Source: Rhizobium leguminosarum bv. viciae USDA 2370 (lineage in GTDB: Bacteria > Pseudomonadota > Alphaproteobacteria > Rhizobiales > Rhizobiaceae). Taken from it: a stretch of DNA of 64,000 bases. The position numbers were made by a program, and so were the translations under genes. The DNA is taken from contig NZ_MRDL01000039.1 in the NCBI RefSeq assembly GCF_002008365.1, positions 62,383-126,382 of the forward strand. The letters are read 5' to 3'. Under the pieces are notes generated by a model. That model ran no database searches and had not been told where the DNA came from. It saw only the letters and a program-made list of their open reading frames with translations. Shown here piece by piece: positions 26,601-34,596 of the stretch (positions are counted from its first letter, which is position 1; each line of letters starts with the position of its first letter).

Positions 26601-27479
26601 GTATTCCTCGATATCGGGATGGTCGATATCGACGACCACCATCTTGGCGGCGCGGCGCGTCGTGCCGCCCGATTTGATGGCGCCGGCGGCGCGGTCGCCA
26701 ATCTTCAGGAAGCTCATCAGGCCGGAGGAACGGCCGCCGCCGGAAAGCTTTTCGCCTTCGCCGCGCAGCATCGAGAAGTTGGAACCGGTACCAGAGCCGT
26801 ATTTGAAGAGGCGCGCCTCACGCACCCAGAGGTCCATGATGCCGCCTTCGTTGACGAGGTCGTCCTCGACAGACTGGATGAAGCAGGCATGCGGCTGCGG
26901 GTGTTCGTAGGCCGACTTGGACTTGGTCAGCTTGCCGGTGAAGGGGTCGACGTAGAAATGGCCCTGGCCGGGACCATCGATGCCGTAGGCCCAGTGCAGG
27001 CCGGTGTTGAACCACTGCGGCGAGTTCGGGGCGACGCGCTGGGTGGCGAGCATGTAGGCAAGCTCGTCCTTGAAGGCCGAGGCATCTTCCTCGGAGGAGA
27101 AATAGCCGCCCTTCCAGCCCCAATAGGTCCAGGTGCCGGCAAGACGGTCGAAGACCTGGCGCGCATCGATTTCGGAGCCGGTCTGCTCATCCTTAGACAG
27201 GGTCTTCAGCGCAGCATCGTCGGGAACGGAGCGCCACAGGAAGGAAGGAACATCGTTTTCCTCGACCTTCTTCAGCCGGGTGGGAACGCCGGCCTTGCGA
27301 AAATACTTCTGCGCCAGAACGTCGGTCGCGACCTGGGAGAACTGCGCGGGAACGTCGATATTCTCGAGGCGGAACACGACCGAACCGTCAGGGTTCTTGA
27401 TCTCGCTCGTCGCCTTGCGGAATTCGATATCCGCATAGGCGCCTTGGCCGGCCTTCGTGAAACGACGTTCGATGCGCAT
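23664..27479 (-). CDS. nrdJ: Adenosylcobalamin-dependent ribonucleotide reductase
   Basis: 1271 residues, the usual length for the long class II (B12-dependent) reductase of alphaproteobacteria, which makes deoxyribonucleotides without needing oxygen. The substrate-cleft segments are present (GGIMDLWVREARLFKYGSGT; RGSNPCSEYMFLDDTACNLA with the active-site Cys; VIAPTGTIGLVMDCDTTGIE). The C-terminus ends in a cysteine cluster (CSECQNF, CEKCDTCGATSGCS) used for redox relay or metal binding. The start ATG 27479 is followed at once by family sequence. A long open frame (1141 codons) lies antisense to it but is a codon-bias shadow. NrdR-like boxes ~130-160 bases upstream suggest control by the dATP/ATP-sensing repressor NrdR. 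It marks the start of core-genome content. Confidence 0.97.
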   Translation of the reverse strand: MRIERRFTKAGQGAYADIEFRKATSEIKNPDGSVVFRLENIDVPAQFSQVATDVLAQKYFRKAGVPTRLKKVEENDVPSFLWRSVPDDAALKTLSKDEQTGSEIDARQVFDRLAGTWTYWGWKGGYFSSEEDASAFKDELAYMLATQRVAPNSPQWFNTGLHWAYGIDGPGQGHFYVDPFTGKLTKSKSAYEHPQPHACFIQSVEDDLVNEGGIMDLWVREARLFKYGSGTGSNFSMLRGEGEKLSGGGRSSGLMSFLKIGDRAAGAIKSGGTTRRAAKMVVVDIDHPDIEEYINWKVKEEQKVAALVTGSKVVAKHLKAIMKACFNCEGGDNGDCYDPNKNPALKREIRAAKKDQVPENYVQRVIQFARQGYKDLQFKTYDTDWDSEAYLTVSGQNSNNSVSIKDDFLRAVENDGEWNLTARKDGRVMKTLKARDLWETISYAAWASADPGIHFNTTMNDWHTSPAGGPIRGSNPCSEYMFLDDTACNLASLNLLQFKDKATKRINIADYEHAVRLWTVVLEVSVMMAQFPSKRIAELSYEYRTLGLGYANIGGLLMSSGIPYDSTEARAIAGSLTAIMTGVCYATSAEMAAELGPFPNFAPNRESMLRVIRNHRRAAHGETSGYEALSINPVALIHSENPDQDLVAHAKSAWDKALELGEQHGYRNAQVSVIAPTGTIGLVMDCDTTGIEPDFALVKFKKLAGGGYFKIINRAVPDALRTLGYSESQIAEIEAYAVGHGNLNQAPAVNPSTLKTKGFTDEKVEAVNAALKSAFDIKFVFNQWTLGADFLKETLKVSDEQLADMSFSLLDHIGFSKKDIEAANIHVCGAMTLEGAPFLKAEHLPVFDCANPCGKIGKRYLSVESHIRMMAAAQPFISGAISKTINMPNEATVEDCKNAYMLSWKLGLKANALYRDGSKLSQPLNASLIEDEDDEDALEELLQAPLAAQAVTVTEKIIERVVERVSREREKLPNRRQGYTQKAAVGGHKVYLRTGEFGDGRIGEIFIDMHKEGAAFRAMMNNFAIAISLGLQYGVPLEEYVEAFTFTKFEPAGMVIGNDAIKNATSILDYVFRELAVSYLGRHDLAHVDTSDFSNTALGKGIQEGKTNLLSTGWTRGYKPTLVSGTGGERQAGEPKGAATSAPARAASTGTVTAFAGSAARKLETTIAVSTSEIVAFKRDYEERAKELAEEIAEELTEEITSDATALFSDKAAADAATAKSEAKKREAERRQRSIMQGYTGNMCSECQNFTMVRNGTCEKCDTCGATSGCS

Positions 27480-27606
27480 GGTCTTGACCTCGTGTTGGCG
27501 CCCGGTCCCCGCGACCGGGGCGCAAAATTCCTATCCGGCGGCACTTTGTCGTCGCGCAGCCAGTCTCGTTTCCGTATCGTGACAGGGGTGTCATCCGGAG
27601 ATGAAC

Positions 27607-27653
27607 TTCCTGTATCTTGTGGTGATGGTGGCTGCAAACACTAAATATAGTAT
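27607..27653 (-). promoter_or_regulatory. Candidate NrdR box pair upstream of nrdJ
   Basis: ACACTAAATATAGTAT (27638-27653) matches 14 of 16 positions of the published NrdR box (acaCwAtATaTwGtgt). A weaker match, TTCCTGTATCTTGTGG (27607-27622, ~10 of 16), begins 31 bases away, about three helical turns, a spacing known for paired NrdR sites. The pair lies 128-174 bases upstream of the nrdJ start. The rest of the 589-base gap (27480-28068) holds no gene and no cobalamin riboswitch that I can see. Confidence 0.5.
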
Positions 27654-27882
27654 TAACAGCTTATTATCGCCAGCCCCGATGTCACTTTTTTTGGAGGCTG
27701 AAAACCGCGCAAAAATCCTGTCAGGCCTGAACCGTTCCCGGTCCATCGCCCTGATTCCGCGTCCTAATTTTCAAAAGGGAACCGGGCTCGTTACCTCCGG
27801 TCCTGTCGCCGCCGCAACATCAGAAACAGTAAAGTTTGAAACAGCTGATTCCGTCAAGGGCTGGCTTTTAATTGATTGCTAA

Positions 27883-27898
27883 CCACAACATGTTGTGG
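27883..27898. promoter_or_regulatory. Perfect 16-bp palindrome
   Basis: CCACAACA-TGTTGTGG is a perfect 16-bp palindrome in the gap upstream of nrdJ. It also fits the core of the NrdR consensus (12 of 16), but lies ~400 bases from the nrdJ start, so it may be a distal NrdR site or an operator for another factor. Confidence 0.35.
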
Positions 27899-28068
27899 AT
27901 GCGCCTGTGGAGATTGGGGAAAGCCGGGGAGCGCTGATATTACAATGGCTTGCAGGTGTTGCCGGCTAAGGAAAACGTCGGAACGGCAAAAAAGCGTCCC
28001 GCGGCAAATCTTGTGATGGCATTTCCGGTGCAAATGGGCATGCCGATTCGCACGGGTGCAAGTGCCTG

Positions 28069-28659
28069 TCAGAGCGCATCGATGGCGATGGTGACGATGG
28101 CGACGCCAATCGGCCTGTTCTCTTCGTCCATGACGACGAAACTCGCCTGCGTTTCGAGATTCTGGGTGGATTCGTTGCGTTCGGCCCGGTCGATGAAGAT
28201 CTCCCGGGAGCTGTTGGCGAAGGTTCTGAGATATTTCTCCTCGTCGCCCTGCCAATAGTCGGCGGTGACGGTGCTCTGACCGACGTTCAGCCCATGCGAG
28301 TCGGTGACGAAAAATTCGAGGATCGCCCCTTGTGAGGTGTCCTGCCTGGCTTTCAGGTAATGCGACACGGATTTGTCGAGCAGCAGCGTGACCATGTGCA
28401 GTTGGTGCTGATCGACCTCCGACCGGTAGGTCTCGTCGAGCACCCGCATATCCATTTCGCTGACATTGCCGAATTTCGCATTCTGTTCGGCAATGGCTTT
28501 CAGCACCAAGGGCGTTTCCACCATCGGCCGGACCTGCTTCTCGACGTAGTCGCGCACGAGGGGAATGTAGGCTGGCTCAGCGCGGACAGGCGCCAGCGGA
28601 AATAGAAAGGTCGCCAACCCGACGGTCACAACCGCCCCGATATGCCCCCACCGCGCCAT
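28069..28659 (-). CDS. Exported PDC/cache-like sensor protein
   Basis: 196 residues with a signal peptide (hydrophobic VVTVGLATFLFPLAP, cleavage near VRAEP). The mature part is a single periplasmic domain with a PDC/cache-like ending: AILEFFVTDSHGLNVGQST, YWQGDEEKYLRTF and a final NRPIGVAIVTIAID strand. Such domains usually bind small ligands ahead of a signalling module, but here no transmembrane output domain follows, so this is a stand-alone exported domain. No partner is visible next to it. Start ATG 28659. The fold is suggested by pattern only; the ligand is unknown. Confidence 0.75.
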   Translation of the reverse strand: MARWGHIGAVVTVGLATFLFPLAPVRAEPAYIPLVRDYVEKQVRPMVETPLVLKAIAEQNAKFGNVSEMDMRVLDETYRSEVDQHQLHMVTLLLDKSVSHYLKARQDTSQGAILEFFVTDSHGLNVGQSTVTADYWQGDEEKYLRTFANSSREIFIDRAERNESTQNLETQASFVVMDEENRPIGVAIVTIAIDAL

Positions 28660-28852
28660 CTTGCTTCCTTATATCGCATCGTTTGCTGCACGCTTTAAGC
28701 GCAATTTGACGCGATTCGCAGCTGCCGAGTTTATGCGAATAAGATAAAATAGATGTGCAGATCCCGATAGCGGATTCAGAAAACCTCGCCGACAAAATCT
28801 GGAACAATTTCAAGTGGTAAATGCGAAGGATGCGCGTTGGGATCGGTGGCGA

Positions 28853-29347
28853 TCAGCGCGCGCCCTTGGCGATCGGCTCCTGATAGGTGAAGCCCATGTC
28901 CCAAGGGAAGTAGATCCAGGTATCCTGGCTCACCTCGGTGATGAAGGTGTCGACGGTCGGCACGCCCTTCGGCTTGGCATAGACGCAGGCGAAATGTGCC
29001 TTCGGCAGCATCGTGCGCACCTGTGCGGCGGTCTTGCCGGTATCCGTCAGATCGTCGACGACGAGCACGCTTTCGCCGCCATTTTCCTGAAGTTCGGGCG
29101 CTATGCCCTTGAGCAGCACCATGTCCCCCTGGTTCACATAGTCATGATAGGACGCGACGCAGACGGTCTCGATCAGCCGGATGTTCAGTTCGCGCGAGAT
29201 GATCGCTGCCGGAACGAGGCCGCCGCGGGTGATGCAGACGATCGCCTTGAACGTCTGATCAAGGCCGGCAAGCCGCCAGGCAAGCGCGCGCGCATCGCGG
29301 TGGAACTGATCCCAGGAAACGGGAAAGGCTTTATCGGGAAGGGACAT
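28853..29347 (-). CDS. gpt: Xanthine-guanine phosphoribosyltransferase
   Basis: 164 residues. The PRPP-binding motif VLVVDDLTDTGKTA is clear at ~98-111, with the upstream AIVCITRGGLVPAA loop and a late WIYFPWDMGF purine-site segment typical of Gpt. It converts xanthine and guanine plus PRPP to the nucleotides (purine salvage). The ATG at 29347 fits family length; the open frame extends ~48 codons further but with non-family sequence. It lies between the PDC-like gene and the universal stress gene, both on the same strand. Confidence 0.93.
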   Translation of the reverse strand: MSLPDKAFPVSWDQFHRDARALAWRLAGLDQTFKAIVCITRGGLVPAAIISRELNIRLIETVCVASYHDYVNQGDMVLLKGIAPELQENGGESVLVVDDLTDTGKTAAQVRTMLPKAHFACVYAKPKGVPTVDTFITEVSQDTWIYFPWDMGFTYQEPIAKGAR

Positions 29348-29528
29348 CGGGCTGCTCCGCGGCATGAAAAAACGACACGCCGTTTGCCGGCGACCGGACG
29401 GGCTTGAAGCGGCGATTGGCAAAACGCAAATCGCGCAGCCGGAACTGCGCGAGATGGGGCCGAGGCTCGAAGCTGTCATCGGTCGCCGCAATTAGCGGGA
29501 TTTGCCGGCAAAAGGCAAGAGCAGCCAA

Positions 29529-30371
29529 TCAACGCGATAACAGGGTCAGTGCCGTCATCGATTGCAGCAGGGTCTTGGTCGTGCCGCCGAAGATCATCTG
29601 CCAGAGCCAGGAATGCGTATAAGCGCCCATGACGAGAAGATCGATGCTGCTGTCCGATAGCCTGTTTTCGATGACGTGGGACGCACTTTTGTCCACACTT
29701 TGCGCCGTCGAAAGCGTCGTCTTCACGCCATGACGCGCAAGCGTCGCGGCGATGTCGGCGCCTGCTGTCAGCGGCGATTGCAGCGCCGTGTCGGCCGGAT
29801 CGACCGAAAAGATCTCCACCTCGTCGGCGGCTTTGAGGATCGGCAGCGCGTCGAAGGTCGCGCGCGCCGCCTCCTTCGAGCCGTTCCAGGCGATCAGCAC
29901 GCGCTTGATCGGCTTCGGCTGGCGGATGATAAAGGGGATCATCAGCACCGGCCGGCCGCTTTCGAAGAGGAAGCTGTCGACGTCGACGTGGCTGTCGGAA
30001 GGTCTGGCCGGGTCGGCCTGTGAGGCGATCAAGAGGTCGGCGCTACGCGCACTTTCGATCAGCGGTGCGGAGCCGTATCCGGTTGATGTGGCAAAGCTGC
30101 GCCACTCGGAGGAGGCGCCTGATGCCTCCGCTTTCGACCTGAAGATGCGCTCAACCGCAATCGTTTCGCTGTGCGCCATGTCCTGCAGCGCCTGCACGGC
30201 GACGGGATCGGGGATTTCCATCGGCGCCACCAGCGGCACGGCGGAGATGATTTCGGCATGCAGGCCGATCACGTGGGCGCCGCTTTCAGCGGCGAAGGCA
30301 AAGGCGAAATCGGCAACCGCAGCACTATTGTCTGATGTATCGAGAATGGCGAGAATGGTTTTGTAAGACAT
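29529..30371 (-). CDS. Tandem universal stress protein
   Basis: 280 residues with two UspA-like halves. The first (MSYKTILAILDTSDNSAAVA) begins with the usual strand-and-turn; the second starts ~residue 153 (IKRVLIAWNGSKEAARATFD) and ends in SIDLLVMGAYTHSWLWQMIF, which carries the G-x(n)-S/T type nucleotide-binding loop (FGGTTKTLLQ). Cytosolic stress protein, likely ATP-binding. ATG 30371 has AAGGAG just upstream; the longer frame is not needed. A 157-base gap separates it from gpt. Specific stress unknown. Confidence 0.93.
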   Translation of the reverse strand: MSYKTILAILDTSDNSAAVADFAFAFAAESGAHVIGLHAEIISAVPLVAPMEIPDPVAVQALQDMAHSETIAVERIFRSKAEASGASSEWRSFATSTGYGSAPLIESARSADLLIASQADPARPSDSHVDVDSFLFESGRPVLMIPFIIRQPKPIKRVLIAWNGSKEAARATFDALPILKAADEVEIFSVDPADTALQSPLTAGADIAATLARHGVKTTLSTAQSVDKSASHVIENRLSDSSIDLLVMGAYTHSWLWQMIFGGTTKTLLQSMTALTLLSR

Positions 30372-30479
30372 ATCAATTCTCCTTGCGCTGAAATGGCTTG
30401 CGCGAGGAAAGGAATGCACCGGACCGTACTCCTGTTCCTTGATGGGGATCAAGGATGGCCCTGAGTTCCGGCGTTTCCC

Positions 30480-31256
30480 TCAAGCCTCGGCGGAATGGTT
30501 TTCGGCGATGTCCTTCCTGCGGCGGATGGCGTCGATCATCGCCTGCACTTCGGCGCCGGCCGCATCGATAACCGCCTGCGAGCGGCCGCGCACGACGATC
30601 TCGGTCGAGAATTTCTGGCCGACATAGCGCGGGTAGGAGCCGATACTGGTTTCCGGATGTGCTTTCTGAATCGCGGTCAAGGGCGTGCCGATCTCGCCTT
30701 CGCCGTAAGGGCAGGCGATGGCGAGCGAAAGCACCGGCGTGCCGGTTCGAAGCGTCGGCAACACATTGTCGACCATCGCCTGGAAGACCTGCGGCACGCC
30801 GGCCATGACATGGACATTGCCGATGATGAAGCCTGGCGCGGTCGAGACCGGATTGGCGATATGCACGGCCCCGCGCGGCATGCGCGCCATGCGCTGGCGC
30901 GCTTCGGTGAATTCCATCTCGCGGCGCCGATACATCTCGGCAAGCAGTGTCATTGCCGCTTCGTCATATTCGCAAGGCACGCCGAAAGCCTTGGAGATGG
31001 CATCGGCGGTGATGTCGTCATGCGTCGGCCCGATACCGCCCGAGGTGAAGACGTAATCATATTTGCCGCGAAGGGCGTTCAGCGCCTCGACGATCGCCTC
31101 CTCGTCGTCGGCGACGATGCGCACCTCCTTGAGATCAATGCCGGAAAGCGTGAGCAGATCGGCGAGATGGCCGATATTTTTGTCCTTGGTGCGGCCGGAA
31201 AGAAGTTCGTCGCCGATGGCGAGCATGGCGGCGGTGACGACGATGTTTTGGCTCAT
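30480..31256 (-). CDS. CinA-type molybdopterin-binding (MoCF) protein
   Basis: 258 residues from ATG 31256. The MoCF-biosynthesis fold is shown by AAMLAIGDELLSGRTKDKNI at the start and YDYVFTSGGIGPTHDDIT (~67-84), the pterin/nucleotide-binding loop shared with MoaB/MogA and the N-terminal domain of CinA. The C-terminal deamidase domain of full-length CinA is absent, as in the short rhizobial form. Family members hydrolyse pyridine-nucleotide or ADP-ribose compounds; the substrate here is not shown. Stands alone; a ~250-base gap separates it from the divergent wrbA. Confidence 0.9.
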   Translation of the reverse strand: MSQNIVVTAAMLAIGDELLSGRTKDKNIGHLADLLTLSGIDLKEVRIVADDEEAIVEALNALRGKYDYVFTSGGIGPTHDDITADAISKAFGVPCEYDEAAMTLLAEMYRRREMEFTEARQRMARMPRGAVHIANPVSTAPGFIIGNVHVMAGVPQVFQAMVDNVLPTLRTGTPVLSLAIACPYGEGEIGTPLTAIQKAHPETSIGSYPRYVGQKFSTEIVVRGRSQAVIDAAGAEVQAMIDAIRRRKDIAENHSAEA

Positions 31257-31510
31257 GGGATGTTCCGTGATCTGAGGCTGGTGAATAGGTAGTGCCGTTC
31301 GGTCGCTTTGCAAACAGCCACGGCATGATGCCCAAAAGTGCAAGTGCTGTTCTGCGATACGTTCATTTTTGCTGAAATGAAAACGCAAGTGAATTTTCGT
31401 CTACGGATGTTGAACACTGAGTTCTTCAAGGCATGGCTGTGTTCGGAAATACCCGCTGATAGAACTCCCTCGGTCACGAAATTCAACCAGTGCTCCAAGG
31501 GAGATTGAAG

Positions 31511-32107
31511 ATGGCGAAGGTTCTCGTCCTTTATTATTCGGCTTACGGCCATATTGAAACCATGGCCTATGCCGTTGCCGAAGGCGCGAAGTCGGCCGGT
31601 GCCGAGGTCACCGTCAAGCGCGTTCCGGAACTGGTTCCGGAAGATGTCGCCAAGGCTTCCTATTACAAGGTCGATCAGGCGGCTCCGATCGCCACCGTCG
31701 ACGAACTGGCCGACTACGACGCGATCATCGTCGGTGCCGGCACCCGCTTCGGCACGGTCGCCTCGCAGATGCGCAATTTCTGGGATCAGACGGGCGGCCT
31801 CTGGTTCGCCGGCAAGCTCGTCGGCAAGCTCGGTTCGGTCTTCACCTCCTCGGCAACCCAGCACGGCGGCCAGGAATCGACCATCCTCGGCTTCCTCCCC
31901 ACCTTCCTGCACCAGGGCATGGTCGTTGCCGGCCTGCCTTATGCCTTCCAGGGCCAGATGGGCACTGAGGAAGTCAAGGGTGGATCGCCCTACGGCGCTT
32001 CCACCATCACCAATGGTGACGGCTCGCGCCAGCCTTCCGAGATCGAGCTGGAAGGCGCGAAATACCAGGGCGCCCACGTCGCCAAGCTGGCAGCTAAGCT
32101 CGCCTGA
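31511..32107 (+). CDS. wrbA: NAD(P)H:quinone oxidoreductase WrbA
   Basis: 198 residues, the standard size. A flavodoxin-like FMN site opens the protein (VLVLYYSAYGHIETMAYAVA), followed by the WrbA-specific GAGTRFGTVASQMRNFWDQT (~78-97) and SSATQHGGQESTI (~116-128). It reduces quinones by two electrons, limiting oxidative damage. GGGAG stands before ATG 31511. A good intrinsic terminator follows at 32129-32175, so it is monocistronic. Confidence 0.96.
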   Translation: MAKVLVLYYSAYGHIETMAYAVAEGAKSAGAEVTVKRVPELVPEDVAKASYYKVDQAAPIATVDELADYDAIIVGAGTRFGTVASQMRNFWDQTGGLWFAGKLVGKLGSVFTSSATQHGGQESTILGFLPTFLHQGMVVAGLPYAFQGQMGTEEVKGGSPYGASTITNGDGSRQPSEIELEGAKYQGAHVAKLAAKLA

Positions 32108-32128
32108 TCTTTGACACTGAAATAAATC

Positions 32129-32175
32129 AAGGTGCGGCAGGCATGGGGCTCGCCGCGCCTTTTCTGTTTTTCCCC
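32129..32175 (+). terminator. Intrinsic terminator after wrbA
   Basis: AAGGTGCGGC (32129-32138) pairs with GCCGCGCCTT (32152-32161) with one G-U pair, followed by a T-rich run. It lies 22 bases after the wrbA stop. Confidence 0.75.
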
Positions 32176-32326
32176 GCGACAGACTGGGCAGCCTTCGTCG
32201 GCGCGGGCTTTCGCGAGGGAAATGTCTAGCCGATCACTCGTCGGTGCTGCCGGCAAACGGGCACTATTTTTTACGCCTTGCGGCTCTTCCCATCGCCCAT
32301 GACGCAAGATATTGAAAATGCCGCAA

Positions 32327-32411
32327 GCGGGCGTGGCGAAACTGGTAGACGCAAGGGACTTAAAATCCCTCGGCCTTGGCTGTACGGGTTCGAGCCCCGT
32401 CGCCCGCACCA
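32327..32411 (+). tRNA. tRNA-Leu (anticodon UAA)
   Basis: An 85-base tRNA with encoded CCA. The acceptor arm GCGGGCG (32327-32333) pairs with CGCCCGC (32401-32407). The anticodon stem AGGGA/TCCCT holds a CTTAAAA loop, anticodon TAA. A long variable arm and GGTTCGAGCC T-arm are in place, as expected of a class II tRNA-Leu. No integrase gene or duplicated 3' end is seen nearby. Confidence 0.96.
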
Positions 32412-32555
32412 TTTTCATAATGCCGTTGGAATATGCCAGTATTGTATCTGCCTGCATATTGTGCACAAAAGCGAGTTGCCGCTTGACAATGGTATTTTCG
32501 ATGCAAGTATTGCGCCGCGGCGGCTGAGTAAGTGTTGTCTTGTGGGAGTAAGACG

Positions 32556-32687
32556 ATGGTTTACGATTGGAGTGGGGCGAAGGTTCGGCGCATCCGGATC
32601 TTCAAGACCAGTGTCGCACTTGTTCTGGGAACTGCGATGGCTGCGATACCACTGCTCTTCTGGGCAGTGCAATTGCGCGGTTTCTAA
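32556..32687 (+). CDS. Small single-helix membrane protein
   Basis: 43 residues starting at ATG 32556, with GGGAG 8 bases upstream. A basic N-terminus (KVRRIRIFK) is followed by one hydrophobic helix (VALVLGTAMAAIPLLFWAVQ), giving an Nin/Cout single-span protein by the positive-inside rule. Its stop is 10 bases from the stop of the convergent VanZ-like gene. Function unknown; supported by the ribosome site and coherent topology only. Confidence 0.55.
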   Translation: MVYDWSGAKVRRIRIFKTSVALVLGTAMAAIPLLFWAVQLRGF

Positions 32688-32697
32688 CCTGGGATAA

Positions 32698-33072
32698 TCA
32701 GCGTTCTGCGAAGGGTAGAGCGTTTGGCGCTTTGGTCTCGCGCCATCTATTGATCACCCATCCGGCTAGCAGCCCGAGGGCAGCGCCCATGGCCTTGATG
32801 CCTGCATCATGCAGGCGCGGATGCCGCGTCGGCGAGAAGTATTGCAGATATTCGATGGCGAATGCGCCGACGATCAGCAGCATGGCGACCATCTTCCACT
32901 GTTTCGGATAGGCCAGCGCAAAGGCGAAGCCAAGGAGAAGATAGGCGACCGCGCGGTCGACATCGACCATCGTGACCGTATTCGGCCTCTCTCCGATCGG
33001 CGAAACGGTGACGAAGATGATGAAGGCCAGCAGCAGCCAGGCGAGCGGTCTTGCGAATTTGAATGTCATCAT
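32698..33072 (-). CDS. VanZ-like small membrane protein
   Basis: 124 residues with about four membrane helices (WLLLAFIIFVTVSPIGERP; AVAYLLLGFAFALAY; MVAMLLIVGAFAIEYLQYF; AMGAALGLLAGWVIN). The VanZ-like signature is the IEYLQYFSPTRHPRLHDAGI loop between helices 3 and 4. These are inner-membrane proteins of unknown function. Two adjacent ATGs (33072 and 33069) are possible starts. Alone on its strand. Confidence 0.85.
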   Translation of the reverse strand: MMTFKFARPLAWLLLAFIIFVTVSPIGERPNTVTMVDVDRAVAYLLLGFAFALAYPKQWKMVAMLLIVGAFAIEYLQYFSPTRHPRLHDAGIKAMGAALGLLAGWVINRWRETKAPNALPFAER

Positions 33073-33308
33073 AGCTTCATATTAGTGGCCGTCCTTTTTA
33101 TTGACAGTTAAAATCAGTTCATGTGCCGCCAATTTCGCTATTGGCTTAAGAAAGGCCTTCCCCGGGAGCAGAACCTGTCCCCAGCGCCGAACCCGGCCCC
33201 GCGGAGTGAAACGATGCGGGAGCGAACTGGAAATGGCCCAAACGAGCTTCTTTTGCCGGCCGGCCTGTGCCATAGCGGCGGTGGCTAACGTGAGAATGGA
33301 CCATACCC

Positions 33309-34559
33309 GTGACGAGACTTGATGTCGAAAGCGCCGAAGAGGCAATGCGCAGCCTGTTTCCGGCAACGCCGCTGCAGCTCAACGATCATTTGTCGGCCCG
33401 CTACGGTGCCGATATCTGGCTGAAGCGCGAGGATCTGTCGCCGGTGCGCTCCTACAAGATCCGCGGCGCCTTCAATTTCTTCCGCAAGGCGATCGGGCAG
33501 GGTGCCTCTGGCAAGACCTTCGTCTGCGCCTCGGCCGGCAATCATGCCCAGGGCTTTGCCTTCGTCTGCCGCCATTTCGGCGTGCCGGGCGTCGTCTTCA
33601 TGCCGGTGACGACACCGCAGCAGAAGATCGACAAGACCAGGATGTTCGGCGCCGAATTCATCACTATTCGGCTGTTCGGCGACTTCTTCGACCAGTGCTA
33701 CCAGGCCGCACGCGAACATGTGGAGGCGGTCGGCGGCGTCATGGTGCCGCCCTTCGACCATCCGGACATCATTGAGGGGCAGGCGACAGTCGCCGCCGAA
33801 ATCATGCAGCAGCTGCCTGAGGGAACGGTGCCCGACATGGTCGTCCTGCCGGTTGGCGGCGGCGGACTTGCCGCCGGCATCACCGGCTATCTCGACGGCA
33901 CCGTGCCGAAATCGGCTTTCGTCTTCACTGAGCCCGCCGGCGCGCCAAGCCTTAAGCGCAGTATCGAGGCGGGCAAGGTGACGACGCTGGCCAAGGTCGA
34001 CAATTTCGTCGATGGCGCTGCCGTCGCCCGCATCGGCGACCTGAATTTCGCCGCTCTTCGCGATTTCCCGGCAAGCCAAGTGCAACTGATGCCGGAGAAC
34101 GCCATCTGCGTCACCATTCAGGAGATGCTGAATGTCGAGGGCGTCGTGCTGGAGCCGGCCGGCGCCCTGTCACTGACGGCGATCGCCGCGATGGATCGCC
34201 AGACGATCCGCGGCAAGACCATCGTCGCCGTCGTCTCCGGCGGCAATTTCGATTTCGAGCGTCTGCCTGACGTAAAGGAAAGAGCCATGCGTTACGCAGG
34301 GCTGAAAAAATACTTCATCCTGCGGCTCGCCCAACGCCCTGGCGCGCTGCGCGATTTCCTCAATCTGCTCGGCCCCGACGACGATATCGCCCGCTTCGAA
34401 TATCTGAAGAAATCGGCACGCAACTTTGGCTCGATCCTGATCGGCATCGAAACCAAGGCGCCTGAGAATTTCGCCCGGCTGGTCGGAAATTTCGAAGCCG
34501 CCGGCATGGGTTACGAGGATATTACCGAAAACGAGATCCTCGCCAACCTGATCATTTGA
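33309..34559 (+). CDS. ilvA: Threonine ammonia-lyase
   Basis: 416 residues, matching the short biosynthetic IlvA. The PLP-binding lysine is Lys50 in RSYKIRGAFN; the phosphate-binding glycine loop is VLPVGGGGLAAGI (~180-192). From ~325 (YFILRLAQRPGALRDFLNLL) a single ACT-like regulatory domain follows, so feedback by isoleucine is likely. It deaminates threonine to 2-oxobutanoate, the first step to isoleucine. GTG 33309 is the start; the nearby ATG at 33296 is out of frame. hlyU follows 37 bases downstream and may be co-transcribed. Confidence 0.95.
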   Translation: MTRLDVESAEEAMRSLFPATPLQLNDHLSARYGADIWLKREDLSPVRSYKIRGAFNFFRKAIGQGASGKTFVCASAGNHAQGFAFVCRHFGVPGVVFMPVTTPQQKIDKTRMFGAEFITIRLFGDFFDQCYQAAREHVEAVGGVMVPPFDHPDIIEGQATVAAEIMQQLPEGTVPDMVVLPVGGGGLAAGITGYLDGTVPKSAFVFTEPAGAPSLKRSIEAGKVTTLAKVDNFVDGAAVARIGDLNFAALRDFPASQVQLMPENAICVTIQEMLNVEGVVLEPAGALSLTAIAAMDRQTIRGKTIVAVVSGGNFDFERLPDVKERAMRYAGLKKYFILRLAQRPGALRDFLNLLGPDDDIARFEYLKKSARNFGSILIGIETKAPENFARLVGNFEAAGMGYEDITENEILANLII

Positions 34560-34596
34560 CTTGGCGATAGCGATGCCGTCGTGCTAAAGGCGGAGC

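Noticed and set aside
24219..27644. 1141-codon open frame antisense to nrdJ
   Set aside because: It mirrors nrdJ codon bias at high GC, has no ribosome site or domain, and nrdJ is certain.
27480..28068. Cobalamin riboswitch upstream of the B12-dependent reductase
   Set aside because: No B12-box or the surrounding helices could be found; NrdR boxes explain the region better.
29331..29528. 65-codon minus-strand frame between the stress protein and gpt
   Set aside because: No ribosome site or family; overlaps the gpt start by 17 bases. Could be real but not supportable.
32327..32411. tRNA-Leu as an island attachment site
   Set aside because: No repeated 3' end or integrase nearby, and the flanks are core genes.
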